NCBI GenBank assembly: GCA_038562375.1
Contig: JBCFAY010000017.1
Span: forward strand, 1 to 64,000
Direction: 5' to 3'
Origin: JBCFAY01 sp038562375
GTDB lineage: Bacteria; Bacillota; Clostridia; Christensenellales; CAG-138
DNA length: 64,000 nt
Both the position numbers and the translations under genes were made by a program. The number at the start of each line of letters is the position of its first letter. The stretch's first letter is position 1. The notes beneath the pieces are model-generated. The model ran no database searches. It was given only the letters and a program-made list of their open reading frames with translations, and was not told the DNA's origin. Below are positions 25,363 to 34,889 of the stretch, piece after piece.

Positions 25363-26262
25363 ATGTATCCGACATTGCATCAGGAACGTTTGATCGAACT
25401 GGCGCAGGCGGGCGCCATGCCCCATGCGCTGCTGCTTTGCGGCCCCGAGGGCAGCGGCCGCATGAAGCTGGCGCTGCGGATCGCCGCTTTCTACTGCCTT
25501 GGAGTCGACGACCCGGAGGCGATGCTCCGCTCCCCGATGTGTACTTTGATCGACGGAACGGCAGTGGAGCTGATCCGCCAGCTGCGTGAAGAACTATCCA
25601 AACAGGCGTTTCATGATGGGAACCGCGTCGTTCTGATTAAAAACGCGCATCAGTTGACCCAGCAGGCGCAAAACGCCCTGCTGAAAACGCTGGAGGATCC
25701 GCCGCGGCGCACGGCGTTCATACTGACCGGGATTGCCGCCGGCCTTTTGGCGACCATACGTTCGCGCTGTACGATCATACGCCTTGGGACAACCCCCGTT
25801 GAACAAATCGAGAGAGAACTCATCCAATCCGGCATCGATCCGGGGAGCGCACGCATCTATGCAGCAGCATCCCGGGGCGTGCCCGGCAACGCCCATTTGC
25901 TTGCGAAGAGCCCGGAACTACAGCAGATACGCAGGGATGCTCTTGCGCTCGTCGAACGGATGCTCGCCGGTAAACCCGCTTTTGACCTTGCCGGGCCTCT
26001 CATATCGGCGGGGGAGGATTCAATGGGATTTGCGCTTGAGTGTATGCAATCCTTTCTCGGCGATATCGCGCGGCTGCAGGCGGGTGTGGACGCGCCGGAA
26101 AACCCGGATTACGGGAGCGCAATCCGCAAAGCGGCCCAAAGCTTTACAATTGGGCGCATTCAAGGTATGATAAGACAGTTGAATGAGGCGAGCGAAAGGC
26201 GTGCGGCCGGAATAAACGCTGCGGCGGCGATGGATTATCTCATCGCAGGCTGGCTGTACTGA
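25363..26262 (+). CDS. holB: DNA polymerase III delta' subunit
   Basis: A clamp-loader subunit of 299 residues. It has the AAA+ pattern with a degenerate P-loop, CGPEGSGRM (about 25-33, Arg in place of the catalytic Lys), the NALLKTLEDPP block near 106-116 and the IRSRC sensor motif. Delta' does not need to bind ATP, so the altered loop fits. The usual zinc cysteines are absent. The start is uncertain: ATG 25363 follows directly on the darA stop but lacks a good ribosome site, pointing to translational coupling. Confidence 0.88.
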   Translation: MYPTLHQERLIELAQAGAMPHALLLCGPEGSGRMKLALRIAAFYCLGVDDPEAMLRSPMCTLIDGTAVELIRQLREELSKQAFHDGNRVVLIKNAHQLTQQAQNALLKTLEDPPRRTAFILTGIAAGLLATIRSRCTIIRLGTTPVEQIERELIQSGIDPGSARIYAAASRGVPGNAHLLAKSPELQQIRRDALALVERMLAGKPAFDLAGPLISAGEDSMGFALECMQSFLGDIARLQAGVDAPENPDYGSAIRKAAQSFTIGRIQGMIRQLNEASERRAAGINAAAAMDYLIAGWLY

Positions 26263-26345
26263 CCGAAGCGGCTTAAAAGGACTCGTGTTTAATGCTGGAT
26301 TGCGGGGATGGCGTCCGCCACCCGCCCACTATAGATGGAGGCAGG

Positions 26346-27509
26346 ATGAAAAGGGTCGTTGGCGTTCGGTTTAAAACCGCCGGAAAGGTGTATTATTTTG
26401 ATCCCGGAGAGCTTGAGATCTGCGAGAAGGACGGCGTGATCGTCGAAACCGCACGCGGCATCGAGTTTGGCGATGTAGTGGAAGGCATCCATGAAGTTCC
26501 CGACGAAATGGTCGTCAATCCTCTCAAGGATGTTCTTCGTGTTGCGACGGAGCAGGATTGGGAGGTACGCGAACGCAACCGCGCGAAGGAAAAGGAAGCG
26601 TTTGAAATCTGCATGGCGAAGATCGCCGAGCATCAGATGGATATGAAGCTCGTGGATGTGGAATACGCCTTTAACGCGAGCAAAATCCTTTTTTACTTCA
26701 CCGCGGAGGGCCGCGTTGATTTCCGCGAACTGGTCAAAGAGCTGGCATCGGTGTTTAAAACCAGGATCGAGCTTAGGCAAATCGGCGTGCGCGATGAGGC
26801 GAAAATGCTTGGCGGTTTGGGCTCGTGCGGAAGGCCCGTATGCTGCAAAAGCTTTCTTGCGGACTTCCAGCCGGTATCGATTAAGATGGCGAAAGAGCAA
26901 AACCTTTCCCTTAGCCCGACGAAGATTTCCGGGCTGTGCGGGAGGCTGATGTGTTGCCTGAAATATGAACAGGATTGCTACGAATCGATGCGCAAACTCA
27001 TGCCCAAGGTCAACAAGGACGTTATGACGCCGGATGGGCGGGGCCAGGTGCTTGAAAACAACGTCATTACCGAACGCACCCGCGTGCGCGTGACGCTGGA
27101 CGACGGTACGTTTGACGTGCGCAGCTATCCCTTCCGCGAACTGAACCGTGCGGAAGATCTCCCCGTGAACGAGCAAATCGCCCCAAAGGAGAACGGGCAA
27201 TCCGAGAATGGCGCTGAGGGCGTATCGCCGCAGGCGGGCGGCGCGCCCCGCGAAAGATCGGGCTCCGACGGCAGGAGGAACGAAGATCGGCGCTTGGATC
27301 GGACCAAACAGCGCCATACGCAGCCCAAGGTCCCCATGAATCACAAGATCGCGACGCCTCCCATACAGGGGCAGGGAGTGCATCCCACAGATGCCGGCGC
27401 TGTAGAGCAAAAGCCGACAGCGTCCTCCGGTCAAAATCGCCGCAGGCGGCCGCGCCGCAAGCCGAAATCCGCCGGGGCGAGCGTGCCGCCGAACACCAAT
27501 AACTCCTAG
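26346..27509 (+). CDS. ricT: RicT/YaaT, PSP1 domain protein
   Basis: A 387-residue PSP1-domain protein. In B. subtilis RicT works with RicA and RicF as an Fe-S complex that helps RNase Y mature mRNAs. The cysteine set GSCGRPVCC and LCGRLMCCLKYE (about 160-205) is conserved. After about residue 275 there is a low-complexity tail rich in Arg, Gln, Pro and Gly, ending in an Arg/Lys-rich NRRRRPRRKPK stretch, which could bind RNA. ATG 26346 follows GGAGG by 4 nt. Confidence 0.92.
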   Translation: MKRVVGVRFKTAGKVYYFDPGELEICEKDGVIVETARGIEFGDVVEGIHEVPDEMVVNPLKDVLRVATEQDWEVRERNRAKEKEAFEICMAKIAEHQMDMKLVDVEYAFNASKILFYFTAEGRVDFRELVKELASVFKTRIELRQIGVRDEAKMLGGLGSCGRPVCCKSFLADFQPVSIKMAKEQNLSLSPTKISGLCGRLMCCLKYEQDCYESMRKLMPKVNKDVMTPDGRGQVLENNVITERTRVRVTLDDGTFDVRSYPFRELNRAEDLPVNEQIAPKENGQSENGAEGVSPQAGGAPRERSGSDGRRNEDRRLDRTKQRHTQPKVPMNHKIATPPIQGQGVHPTDAGAVEQKPTASSGQNRRRRPRRKPKSAGASVPPNTNNS

Positions 27510-27519
27510 AAAACCCACC

Positions 27520-27547
27520 TTGATTTTTTTAAGGCACATGCTACAAT
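27520..27547 (+). promoter_or_regulatory. Promoter for the ferredoxin gene
   Basis: TTGATT (27520-27525), 16 nt, TACAAT (27542-27547), 34 nt before the ATG. Confidence 0.5.
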
Positions 27548-27581
27548 ATATTGAGGATAATGAATACGATGGAGGTTTGTC

Positions 27582-27755
27582 ATGGCATATTTTATCAATG
27601 AAGAGTGCATCAGCTGTGGAGCGTGTGAGCCTGAGTGCCCTGTCAACGCAATTTCTCAGGGCGACGATCGCTATGTGATCGATCCCGAATTGTGCACCGA
27701 ATGCGGCGCTTGCGCTAACGTATGCCCGGTTTCTGCACCCAATCCGGCCGAATAA
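27582..27755 (+). CDS. 2[4Fe-4S] clostridial-type ferredoxin
   Basis: A 57-residue protein starting MAYFINEECISCGACEPECP. Both cluster motifs are complete: CxxCxxCxxxCP at about 9-20 and again in CTECGACANVCPV at about 38-50. It carries electrons at low potential between anaerobic oxidoreductases. ATG 27582 follows GGAGG by 6 nt. It has its own promoter and a strong terminator, so it is a single-gene transcript. Confidence 0.95.
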   Translation: MAYFINEECISCGACEPECPVNAISQGDDRYVIDPELCTECGACANVCPVSAPNPAE

Positions 27756-27780
27756 CCGGGAAACCGGCAAAACAAAATAT

Positions 27781-27807
27781 AAAACGCCGGGTTCATCCCG
27801 GCGTTTT
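27781..27807 (+). terminator. Terminator after ferredoxin
   Basis: Perfect 11-bp stem (27781-27791 with 27797-27807), 5-nt loop, with T-run in the stem end. The gene-less stretch after it to 28264 holds scattered TATAAT-like words (for example 27979-27984) but no promoter or gene I can defend. Confidence 0.75.
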
Positions 27808-28264
27808 ATATGCTATGATATGTAAGAGTATCCCTCTGTGGCGCTTTGCTCGTACCGTGCAAGCTATGAATCGCTTTGACCCCGTTTCCGCAGCTTAAGA
27901 AAGTTCCTGGTTTCTTCCCTTAATTTTGGCTGATATAAATGTATAACGCGGTAAGCGCCTAAGCTGCATCGGTTTGACTATAATGACGGATCAAGATCAA
28001 AATAAACGGTTGTTTTTCAATTCCATCGCTGTTTTTGCCATAATTCGGGTATAAAATGACGGCGTTTGGTGATACACAAAATGATCGGCATCGTGTATCT
28101 GCACAAAGCGGCTGCAATTTGCGCTGATTTCGGGCTAGTTTTGTTGGATCGGGCGGCGTCCTAATCTATTATCGACTTCCGAGTTCAAATCTGATTGCCG
28201 CCTTTTCCATTGTGAACGCCGGATTCAATCGGCGGATGGGCTTGTGGCATAAAGGAGGTTCATT

Positions 28265-29485
28265 ATGCGCATCGCTGAGTTTACCGATACATTTCTACCC
28301 ATTGTCGACGGTGTTGGAAGGGTCGTACATAACTATGCCGTATTTCTTAGCGGAATGGGACATGAATGCTATGTCATGACCCCGATGAACGATACGGGAT
28401 ATCGCGGCGGCTATCCATTCGAGCTGGTTGAATACATCGGTATGCAGGTTCCGGGCTTGCCACAATACCGTGCGGGCGTTCCGTCTTTGGATACGCATTA
28501 CAACAATAGGCTGCGGCAGATTCAGCTCGACGTCGTGCATGGTCACAGCCCTTTCGCGGCCGGGCGGGAAGCGCTCCGGCAATCGGTCAGGTTCAACGTG
28601 CCGCTGATCGGCTCGTTCCATACCAAGTATTACGATGATTTCTATAAGATCGCAAAGAGCGAAGATCTTGCCTATATCGGCGTAAAATATGTCGTGGAAT
28701 TCTATAATCAATGCGACCAGGTATGGAGCGTCAGCAAGCATGCCGCGGATACCCTGAGAGCATATGGGTTTAAAGGCGATATCATCGTGCTTGAAAACGG
28801 CGTTCCAATCCGTACCCCGGAGCCCGAAGCCGCAAAGGAAATGGGAGAGCGGCTTGGGCTGGGCGATTTGCCGGTATTGCTCTATGTCGGCCAGATCAAC
28901 TGGAAGAAGAATATACTGCGCACGATGGAGGCGGCCTCTTTGCTCAAAAAGGATGGAAAGCGGTTCAAGCTTGTGTTGGTCGGAAGAGGGCCGGACTCTG
29001 AACAGGTTCTTGAAAAGGCCCGCGAATTGGGTATCGACGAGGAAGTAATGCTCCCGGGCATGATTCAGAACGATCGGGAATTGAACGGCTTGTATCATCG
29101 CGCATCCATATTTGCCTTCCCATCCCTCTACGATACCGCCGGCCTCGTGGTGCGGGAAGCCGCGGTGATGGAAACGCCCTCTCTGGTGATCGACGGCAGC
29201 GCCCCGTCCGAGCGGATTGTTCCGGGCATCAATGGGTTGGTGTGCGAGGATACCACCGAAAGCATGTACGAAGTGCTTACGCACTACCTGTTCAACGCGG
29301 AAGAATTGAAGCGCTTAGGCCAGAACGCGCGCACAAGCATCCCGGTTTCGTGGGAGGAGGCCATTGTGCCGATCGCCCGGCAATACGGAGAAGTCACACG
29401 CCGCTGGAAGCAGCAGAGCAAGGAAAAGAACGTGCACGCGGTCTCCCGAGCATACGATCGGTTTAAAAACAGGCTCGGCACTTGA
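28265..29485 (+). CDS. GT4-family glycosyltransferase
   Basis: A 406-residue GT-B glycosyltransferase. The N-terminal FTDTFLPIVDGVGRVVHNYA and HGHSPFAAG motifs and the sugar-nucleotide site EVMLPGMI...FPSLYDTAGLVVREAA (about 260-300) match the family of diacylglycerol glucosyltransferases and related mannosyltransferases. It probably adds a sugar to a membrane lipid; the exact acceptor is not shown. ATG has AAGGAGG upstream. The next gene starts about 24 nt later. Confidence 0.85.
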   Translation: MRIAEFTDTFLPIVDGVGRVVHNYAVFLSGMGHECYVMTPMNDTGYRGGYPFELVEYIGMQVPGLPQYRAGVPSLDTHYNNRLRQIQLDVVHGHSPFAAGREALRQSVRFNVPLIGSFHTKYYDDFYKIAKSEDLAYIGVKYVVEFYNQCDQVWSVSKHAADTLRAYGFKGDIIVLENGVPIRTPEPEAAKEMGERLGLGDLPVLLYVGQINWKKNILRTMEAASLLKKDGKRFKLVLVGRGPDSEQVLEKARELGIDEEVMLPGMIQNDRELNGLYHRASIFAFPSLYDTAGLVVREAAVMETPSLVIDGSAPSERIVPGINGLVCEDTTESMYEVLTHYLFNAEELKRLGQNARTSIPVSWEEAIVPIARQYGEVTRRWKQQSKEKNVHAVSRAYDRFKNRLGT

Positions 29486-29508
29486 GAGGGAGAGGGGGCG
29501 TTTCCGGT

Positions 29509-30021
29509 ATGATCCATCTGTACTATGGCGACGGAAAAGGCAAGACCACCGCCGCGTTGGGGCTGGCGCTTCGCGCGATCGGGTGCTCCAAGCGCGTTTT
29601 GATTGTACAGTTTCTCAAAAACAGCCGGACCTCCGAACTGAACGCGCTTGCCAGGATGCCTGAAGCGCGCGTTTTGCGCGGGACAGCGGGGGGATTTGTG
29701 CACAGGATGACACAGGAGGAAAAAGAAAGGACGTGCGAAATCCACAACCGCAATCTGAAAGCGGCGATCGATGCGGCTGGCGAGGCGAGCGCGGCGATAA
29801 TCGTGCTGGACGAAGGGATCGACGCTTTTACGCTGGAGATGCTGGATCGCGACCTGTTCATCGGCTTTCTTAAAAGCGCCCCCAAGGATGTGGAGATCGT
29901 CCTTACAGGACACAGCCTGCCGGATGAGCTCATAGGCTTGGGCGATTATATCACCCATATGGAAAAGATCAAGCATCCATATGATCGGGGCGTTATGGCC
30001 AGAAAAGGCATAGAGTATTGA
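29509..30021 (+). CDS. cobO: Cob(I)alamin adenosyltransferase, BtuR/CobO type
   Basis: A 170-residue P-loop enzyme that puts the adenosyl group on cobalamin or cobinamide. The P-loop GDGKGKTTAALGLALRA is at about residues 7-23, and the family blocks ADLIVLDE-like AAIIVLDEGIDA and LTGHSLPDEL follow. ATG 29509 is the family start; the ribosome site is a poor G-run. No other cobalamin genes lie here, so it may salvage cobalamin. Confidence 0.9.
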   Translation: MIHLYYGDGKGKTTAALGLALRAIGCSKRVLIVQFLKNSRTSELNALARMPEARVLRGTAGGFVHRMTQEEKERTCEIHNRNLKAAIDAAGEASAAIIVLDEGIDAFTLEMLDRDLFIGFLKSAPKDVEIVLTGHSLPDELIGLGDYITHMEKIKHPYDRGVMARKGIEY

Positions 30022-30136
30022 TGCGGTTTGTCTTTTGCAACCCATCCGCGTCGGCGTAGAATTCTTCCTTGAAACGCTGGACGGCATGGTAGAGCAGGCG
30101 TACTACGGCAAATGAGGCAAACCCTGATATCCCTTG

Positions 30137-30176
30137 GGCCGCGGAGCGAACCAATCGCCTCTGCGGCCTGTTTTTT
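30137..30176 (+). terminator. Terminator before the prmA promoter
   Basis: A stem of GGCCGC (30137-30142) with GCGGCC (30163-30168), extended by imperfect inner pairs, then six T at 30171-30176. Confidence 0.65.
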
Positions 30177-30208
30177 GCTTGAGCCCCTGCCGCACAAAGC
30201 CGTTTCCA

Positions 30209-30237
30209 TTGCCAACGGCGGCAAAGTATACTATGAT
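30209..30237 (+). promoter_or_regulatory. Promoter for prmA-mutS2
   Basis: TTGCCA (30209-30214), 17 nt, TATGAT (30232-30237), 79 nt before prmA. Confidence 0.5.
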
Positions 30238-30316
30238 TGGAACAGAAAAAATGCGTGGACTGGGGACGCTGCCAAGAACCCGAACCGCGCGTGATGGAAA
30301 CGGATGGAGCCACGGC

Positions 30317-31309
30317 ATGAAATGGATTGAGGTTGCGGTATCGACCACGGAGGAAGGATTAGAGGCGGTTTCCGCCGCATTTGACGAAGCGGGGCTAGCG
30401 CAGGTTGTGATCGAGGAAGGCGAGGGGCAGATCATGCGCGAGCTCGAATCGAGCGCGAAATACTGGGATTTTGCGGACGCCGGCGAGCTTGCAAGTCCCG
30501 ACGGGCCCTGTGTGAAGGCCTATATCGCGGACCTCGAGGAAGCTCCGTTGATCGTCGGCCGCTTGAGGGACAAGATACGCTTCCTCGCTTCCGCCGATAT
30601 CGGCCTGGATTTGGGCTCCCTGAACGTGAGGGAACGCCTTGTGGACGAAGAGGACTGGGCGAACAATTGGAAAGCGTATTACAAGCCCATGAACATTGGG
30701 CAAAAGCTGATCGTCAAGCCGAGCTGGGAAAGCTGTGAGAATCCCGAGGGACGCGTGATCCTCGATATCGATCCGGGCATGGTATTCGGCACCGGATCCC
30801 ACGAAACGACGCAGCTCTGCCTTGAGATGCTGGAGGCGTTTGCGGGAAAGCCTGTGAAGCTTCTCGATATCGGCTGCGGGAGCGGCATCCTTGCGCTCGC
30901 CGGTTTGCTTTTCGGCGCAAAGAGCGCCGTCTGCGTCGATATCGATCCCGTCGCGGAACAAACCGTGGAGGAAAACATGCAAAGAAACGGCATCGCCGCG
31001 CCGCGCTATGAGATCCTTATCGGCGACATCCTCTCGGATTCCTCCTTGCAAGAAAAAGTACGCTCGCACGGCGCGTTTGATCTTGTGATTGCCAATATCG
31101 TCGCCGGGATCATCATCCCGCTTGCGCCATACGCCGCGAAGCATATAAAACAGGGAGGTTCATTCCTCGTCTCCGGCATCATCAGGGAGCGCCTTGATGA
31201 AGTCCTCGTCGCGCTGAAGGCCGCAGGCTTTGAACCCGTCAAGACCGGTTTTGCACAGGAATGGACTGCGATTCTCTCGCAATACACGAAAGGGGAAAGA
31301 CCGTCGTAA
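30317..31309 (+). CDS. prmA: Ribosomal protein L11 methyltransferase
   Basis: Methylates ribosomal protein L11 using S-adenosylmethionine. The 330-residue protein has the substrate-recognition N-terminal domain with EEDWANNWKAYYKP (about 115-128), then DPGMVFGTGSHETTQLCLE and the SAM-binding LDIGCGSGILALAG (about 181-194), and the active-site LVIANIVAGIII. ATG 30317 was chosen at the family start with GGAG nearby; the longer open frame has no support. It is 19 nt before mutS2. Confidence 0.94.
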   Translation: MKWIEVAVSTTEEGLEAVSAAFDEAGLAQVVIEEGEGQIMRELESSAKYWDFADAGELASPDGPCVKAYIADLEEAPLIVGRLRDKIRFLASADIGLDLGSLNVRERLVDEEDWANNWKAYYKPMNIGQKLIVKPSWESCENPEGRVILDIDPGMVFGTGSHETTQLCLEMLEAFAGKPVKLLDIGCGSGILALAGLLFGAKSAVCVDIDPVAEQTVEENMQRNGIAAPRYEILIGDILSDSSLQEKVRSHGAFDLVIANIVAGIIIPLAPYAAKHIKQGGSFLVSGIIRERLDEVLVALKAAGFEPVKTGFAQEWTAILSQYTKGERPS

Positions 31310-31328
31310 GCGCCGGTCAAGGGTGTAC

Positions 31329-33674
31329 GTGAACGAAAGAACGTTAACGGTTCTTGAATACTATAAAATCACCGCAATGCTGGCCGAGCGCGCGCGCTGC
31401 TGCATCGGAAAAGAGCTTGCGCTCGCGCTGCTGCCGCAGACCGGGATTGAAAGCATATCGCGCGAGCTCGCGCTGACGGAGGAGGCCGAGGGATATCTCT
31501 ACCGCTCCGGCATGTCGCCTGTGGACGATTTTCCTGATATGCGGCTTTCCCTCAAGCGGATGCGTGCCGCACTGGCGCTTTCGCCTTCGGATTTGCTCGG
31601 CGCGATGCGCTGCCTGCGTGCCGTCCGCCTCGCGAGGGAGCGGCTCGTGCAGGAAGACAAAGAGCCTTCGCTCCTATCCAATATGGCAAGCTCGATCGCT
31701 CCGCACAGGGCGATTGAGGAGGAAATCTCCCGCTGTATCCTGGGCGAGGATGAGATCGCCGATGGCGCTTCCGCCCGGCTTGCGAGCATTCGGCATAAGA
31801 TGCGGCAGGTCAACGAACGCGTGCGCGACAGGCTCAACGCGATGATTCGCGGCGCGTACGCCAAGTATCTGCAGGAGCCGATCGTGACGATCCGCAACGG
31901 AAGATATGTGCTCCCGGTGCGGCAGGAATACCGCCAGTATGTTTCAGGGCTCATTCACGACCAGTCGGGAAGCGGGGCGACGCTGTTTGTCGAGCCGGCT
32001 GCAGTCGTGGAATTGGGCAACGAATATAAAAAGCTCGTCGCGGAGGAGACCGCGGAGATCGAGCGGATACTCGCGGAGCTTACCGCTCTGCTCGCACCGG
32101 TCGCGGATCAGCTGCGCGCGGATCTGGATACGCTCGGCCGGATCGATCTGTGCTTTGCAAAGGCGGAGCTTGCAAAAGCCTACCATGCGACCCGTCCGGG
32201 CCTCAATCAGGACGGCTACATCAGGATCGTGCAGGGCAGGCATCCGCTGATCGCACAGGATCGCGTCGTGCCGATCGACGTATGGATCGGCAAGGATTTC
32301 AACACGCTCATCATCACCGGTCCCAACACTGGGGGGAAGACCGTGACGCTCAAGACCGTCGGCCTGTTTACCCTGATGATGCAGGCGGGCATGTTTGTGC
32401 CTGCCGGAGAGGGCACGCAGATGTCGACGTTTGAGGATGTGTTTGCCGATATCGGGGACGAGCAGAGCATCGAGCAGTCGCTTTCAACTTTTTCTTCCCA
32501 TATGACCAATATCGTGGGTATCCTGAGCGCGGCGGACGAGCGTTCCCTGGTGCTCCTTGACGAGCTCGGCGCAGGAACCGACCCGGTGGAAGGCGCGGCG
32601 CTCGCCATGAGCATCCTGGAAGAACTGCATGGGCGCGGCACGATGACGGTGGCCACGACGCATTACAGCGAAATCAAAGCTTTCGCGCTTACCCGCGAGG
32701 GGTTTGAGAACGCCTCAATGGAATTTGACGTTGATCGATTGTGCCCGACGTATCGTCTGTTCATCGGAATACCGGGCCGCTCAAACGCGTTTGAGATTTC
32801 CGAAAGGCTGGGCTTAAACAAGGGCATTATCGAGACCGCCCGTAAGTTTTTAAAGAGCGAGGATATCAAGTTTGAGGACGTGATTTCAAGCGCCGAATCC
32901 CAGCGCAGGATCGCGGAAGAGGAGCGCGAGCTCGCAAAGCAGGCGAGAACGGAGCTCGAGGCGCTCCGCCGCGAAGCGGAAGCCGAGCAAAAGCGCATGG
33001 CGCAGGAGCGCGAGCGCTTTCGCGCGAAGGCGAGGGAGGACGCGCGAAGGATCGTCAGCGAGACGCGCCAGGAGACGGAGCGCATCATCGAGCAGCTCCG
33101 CGCGGCCGGAAAGACGGATCAGCGCGCAGCGGAGCGCACGATCCAGCAATCCCGCGACGCGCTGAGAAAGCAGGAAGAGCAGATCGCGGAGCCGATCGTC
33201 GCCGCAGAGCGGCCCGGCAAGCCGCCCAAAACCGTCAAGCCCGGAGACGCCGTGCGCGTCGTCTCGCTCAACGTAAAAGCAGCCGTGCTTGCCCCGCCGG
33301 ATGCCAAAGGTGAGGTTCAGGTCCAGGCGGGTGTGATGAAGCTCTCCGTCAAGCTTTCGGATTTGCTGCTGGAGCATCCTCGATCGGAAGAACGAAGCGG
33401 CGCCCGCGTTTCGATGCTGTCGATGCCCAGCGTACCCCTTGAACTCGATCTTCGCGGTATGCTCGTCGAGGACGCGGTCCTGGAGGTGGATCGGTATTTG
33501 GACAACGCCAAGCTTTGCGGCCGCAACGAGGTGAGCATCATCCACGGGAAGGGTACCGGCGCGCTGCGGGCGGGTATACAGGAATATCTCAAGCGCCATC
33601 CAAACGTGAAAAGCTTCCGCTTGGGCGCATACGGCGAAGGCGACGCGGGCGTGACCGTGGTGACGCTTAAGTAG
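31329..33674 (+). CDS. mutS2: Endonuclease MutS2
   Basis: A 781-residue MutS2, the normal length. The MutS core has Walker A GPNTGGKT at residues 331-338, Walker B LVLLDELGAGTDP and ATTHYSEIKAF. A long charged coiled coil follows (about 510-620), and the C-terminus is an Smr nuclease domain with LDLRGM and HGKGTGALR (about 700-781). It curbs recombination and rescues stalled or collided ribosomes in Bacillota. GTG 31329, after AAGGG by 6 nt, gives the family start MNERTLTVLEYYKI. Confidence 0.95.
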   Translation: MNERTLTVLEYYKITAMLAERARCCIGKELALALLPQTGIESISRELALTEEAEGYLYRSGMSPVDDFPDMRLSLKRMRAALALSPSDLLGAMRCLRAVRLARERLVQEDKEPSLLSNMASSIAPHRAIEEEISRCILGEDEIADGASARLASIRHKMRQVNERVRDRLNAMIRGAYAKYLQEPIVTIRNGRYVLPVRQEYRQYVSGLIHDQSGSGATLFVEPAAVVELGNEYKKLVAEETAEIERILAELTALLAPVADQLRADLDTLGRIDLCFAKAELAKAYHATRPGLNQDGYIRIVQGRHPLIAQDRVVPIDVWIGKDFNTLIITGPNTGGKTVTLKTVGLFTLMMQAGMFVPAGEGTQMSTFEDVFADIGDEQSIEQSLSTFSSHMTNIVGILSAADERSLVLLDELGAGTDPVEGAALAMSILEELHGRGTMTVATTHYSEIKAFALTREGFENASMEFDVDRLCPTYRLFIGIPGRSNAFEISERLGLNKGIIETARKFLKSEDIKFEDVISSAESQRRIAEEERELAKQARTELEALRREAEAEQKRMAQERERFRAKAREDARRIVSETRQETERIIEQLRAAGKTDQRAAERTIQQSRDALRKQEEQIAEPIVAAERPGKPPKTVKPGDAVRVVSLNVKAAVLAPPDAKGEVQVQAGVMKLSVKLSDLLLEHPRSEERSGARVSMLSMPSVPLELDLRGMLVEDAVLEVDRYLDNAKLCGRNEVSIIHGKGTGALRAGIQEYLKRHPNVKSFRLGAYGEGDAGVTVVTLK

Positions 33675-33743
33675 AGCGCCAGGCAGCTGTCCGGCAAAAA
33701 GCGGCTGAAGTTCATACTTTATACACATAATGGTGATAGAATA

Positions 33744-34175
33744 ATGATAATAGTGTCCGCCTGCCTCTGTGGGATTCCCTGCCGGTACAACGGCTCCGCG
33801 AGCGCGTTTGACGAGATCGTCCGCTTGGTCGCGCGGGGAGAAGCCATGCCGATCTGCCCCGAATGCCTCGGCGGCCTCGGCATTCCTCGTCTGCCGTGCG
33901 AGCTTACGGATACCGGCGAAAAGGTGCTCGACGGACAGGCGCGCGCGGTTGCGAAGGACGGGCTGGATCTGACGGACGCGTTTGTACAGGGCGCGCGCCT
34001 GTCGCTTGAGATCGCCCGCCGGCATGGCGCGACATCGGCGATCCTTAAGGCCAACAGCCCATCGTGCGGCTGCGGTGAAATCTATGACGGCACGTTTTTG
34101 AACCAAAAGCGCCCGGGCAACGGCGTAACGGCCGCCCTCTTTGTGCGCAACGGGATCCGCGTGCAAACGCTTTAG
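33744..34175 (+). CDS. DUF523 family protein
   Basis: A 143-residue protein with all DUF523 marks: VSACLCGIPCRYNG at the N-terminus, CPECLGGLGIPRLPCE, and KANSPSCGCGEIYDG (about 101-115). The conserved cysteines suggest a bound metal or cluster. Function is unknown. No clear ribosome site precedes the ATG. It lies 30 nt before the response regulator, but co-function is not implied. Confidence 0.88.
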   Translation: MIIVSACLCGIPCRYNGSASAFDEIVRLVARGEAMPICPECLGGLGIPRLPCELTDTGEKVLDGQARAVAKDGLDLTDAFVQGARLSLEIARRHGATSAILKANSPSCGCGEIYDGTFLNQKRPGNGVTAALFVRNGIRVQTL

Positions 34176-34205
34176 CAGGCAACTACGCTGCAAAGGAGAT
34201 TTGGC

Positions 34206-34889
34206 ATGGAAACGAACAATACCATACTGGTGATCGACGATGATAAGAATATCCTTGCGATTATTGAGCTGTATCTAAACAAGGAGGGCTATCGCGTCTG
34301 CACCTGCGAGCGCGGGGATCAGGCGCTGAATGTGTTTCGCGCGGAACAGCCCGCTTTGGTCGTCCTCGACGTGATGCTTCCGGGGCTTGACGGCTGGGGC
34401 GTTCTCTCCAAGCTTCGCGGTGAGAGCGATACGCCGGTGATCATGCTCACCGCCAAGGGCGATACGCTCGACCGCATTCAGGGGCTCGACCTCGGCGCGG
34501 ACGATTATATCGCCAAACCATTCGATGCGAAAGAGCTTTTGGCCCGCATCAAGGCGGTGCTAAGGCGCAGCGCCGCGCCCGCCGAAAGCGAGCGCGTGAT
34601 CAGCCACGACGGGCTTATCGTCTCGCTTGATAACTATTCGGTGATCCTCCACGGCAGGCAGCTTGAAATGCCGCCAAAGGAAATCGAACTGCTGTATTTT
34701 CTCGCATCGCACGAGGGCAAGGTCTATACCCGCGAGCAGCTTCTAGAGCAGGTGTGGGGTTTCGACTTTTTCGGGGATTCAAGAACGGTGGACGTCCACG
34801 TCAAGCGCATCCGCGAGAAATTGGGTGAATGCGATCAGTGGCAAATTAAAACCGTCTGGGGCGTGGGATATAAATTCGAGGCGCAATGA
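34206..34889 (+). CDS. OmpR/PhoB-type response regulator
   Basis: A 227-residue two-domain regulator. The receiver domain has the acidic pair at 11-13, phospho-Asp55 in VVLDVMLPGLDG and Lys in MLTAKGD. The C-terminal winged helix has EIELLYFLASHEGKVYTREQLLEQVWG and RTVDVHVKRIREKLG. ATG has AAGGAG upstream. It overlaps the kinase gene by 4 nt. Confidence 0.93.
   Translation: METNNTILVIDDDKNILAIIELYLNKEGYRVCTCERGDQALNVFRAEQPALVVLDVMLPGLDGWGVLSKLRGESDTPVIMLTAKGDTLDRIQGLDLGADDYIAKPFDAKELLARIKAVLRRSAAPAESERVISHDGLIVSLDNYSVILHGRQLEMPPKEIELLYFLASHEGKVYTREQLLEQVWGFDFFGDSRTVDVHVKRIREKLGECDQWQIKTVWGVGYKFEAQ

Noticed and set aside
26289..27770. Long minus-strand frame opposite ricT and ferredoxin
   Set aside because: The plus-strand genes have clear motifs and ribosome sites; the antisense frame has none.
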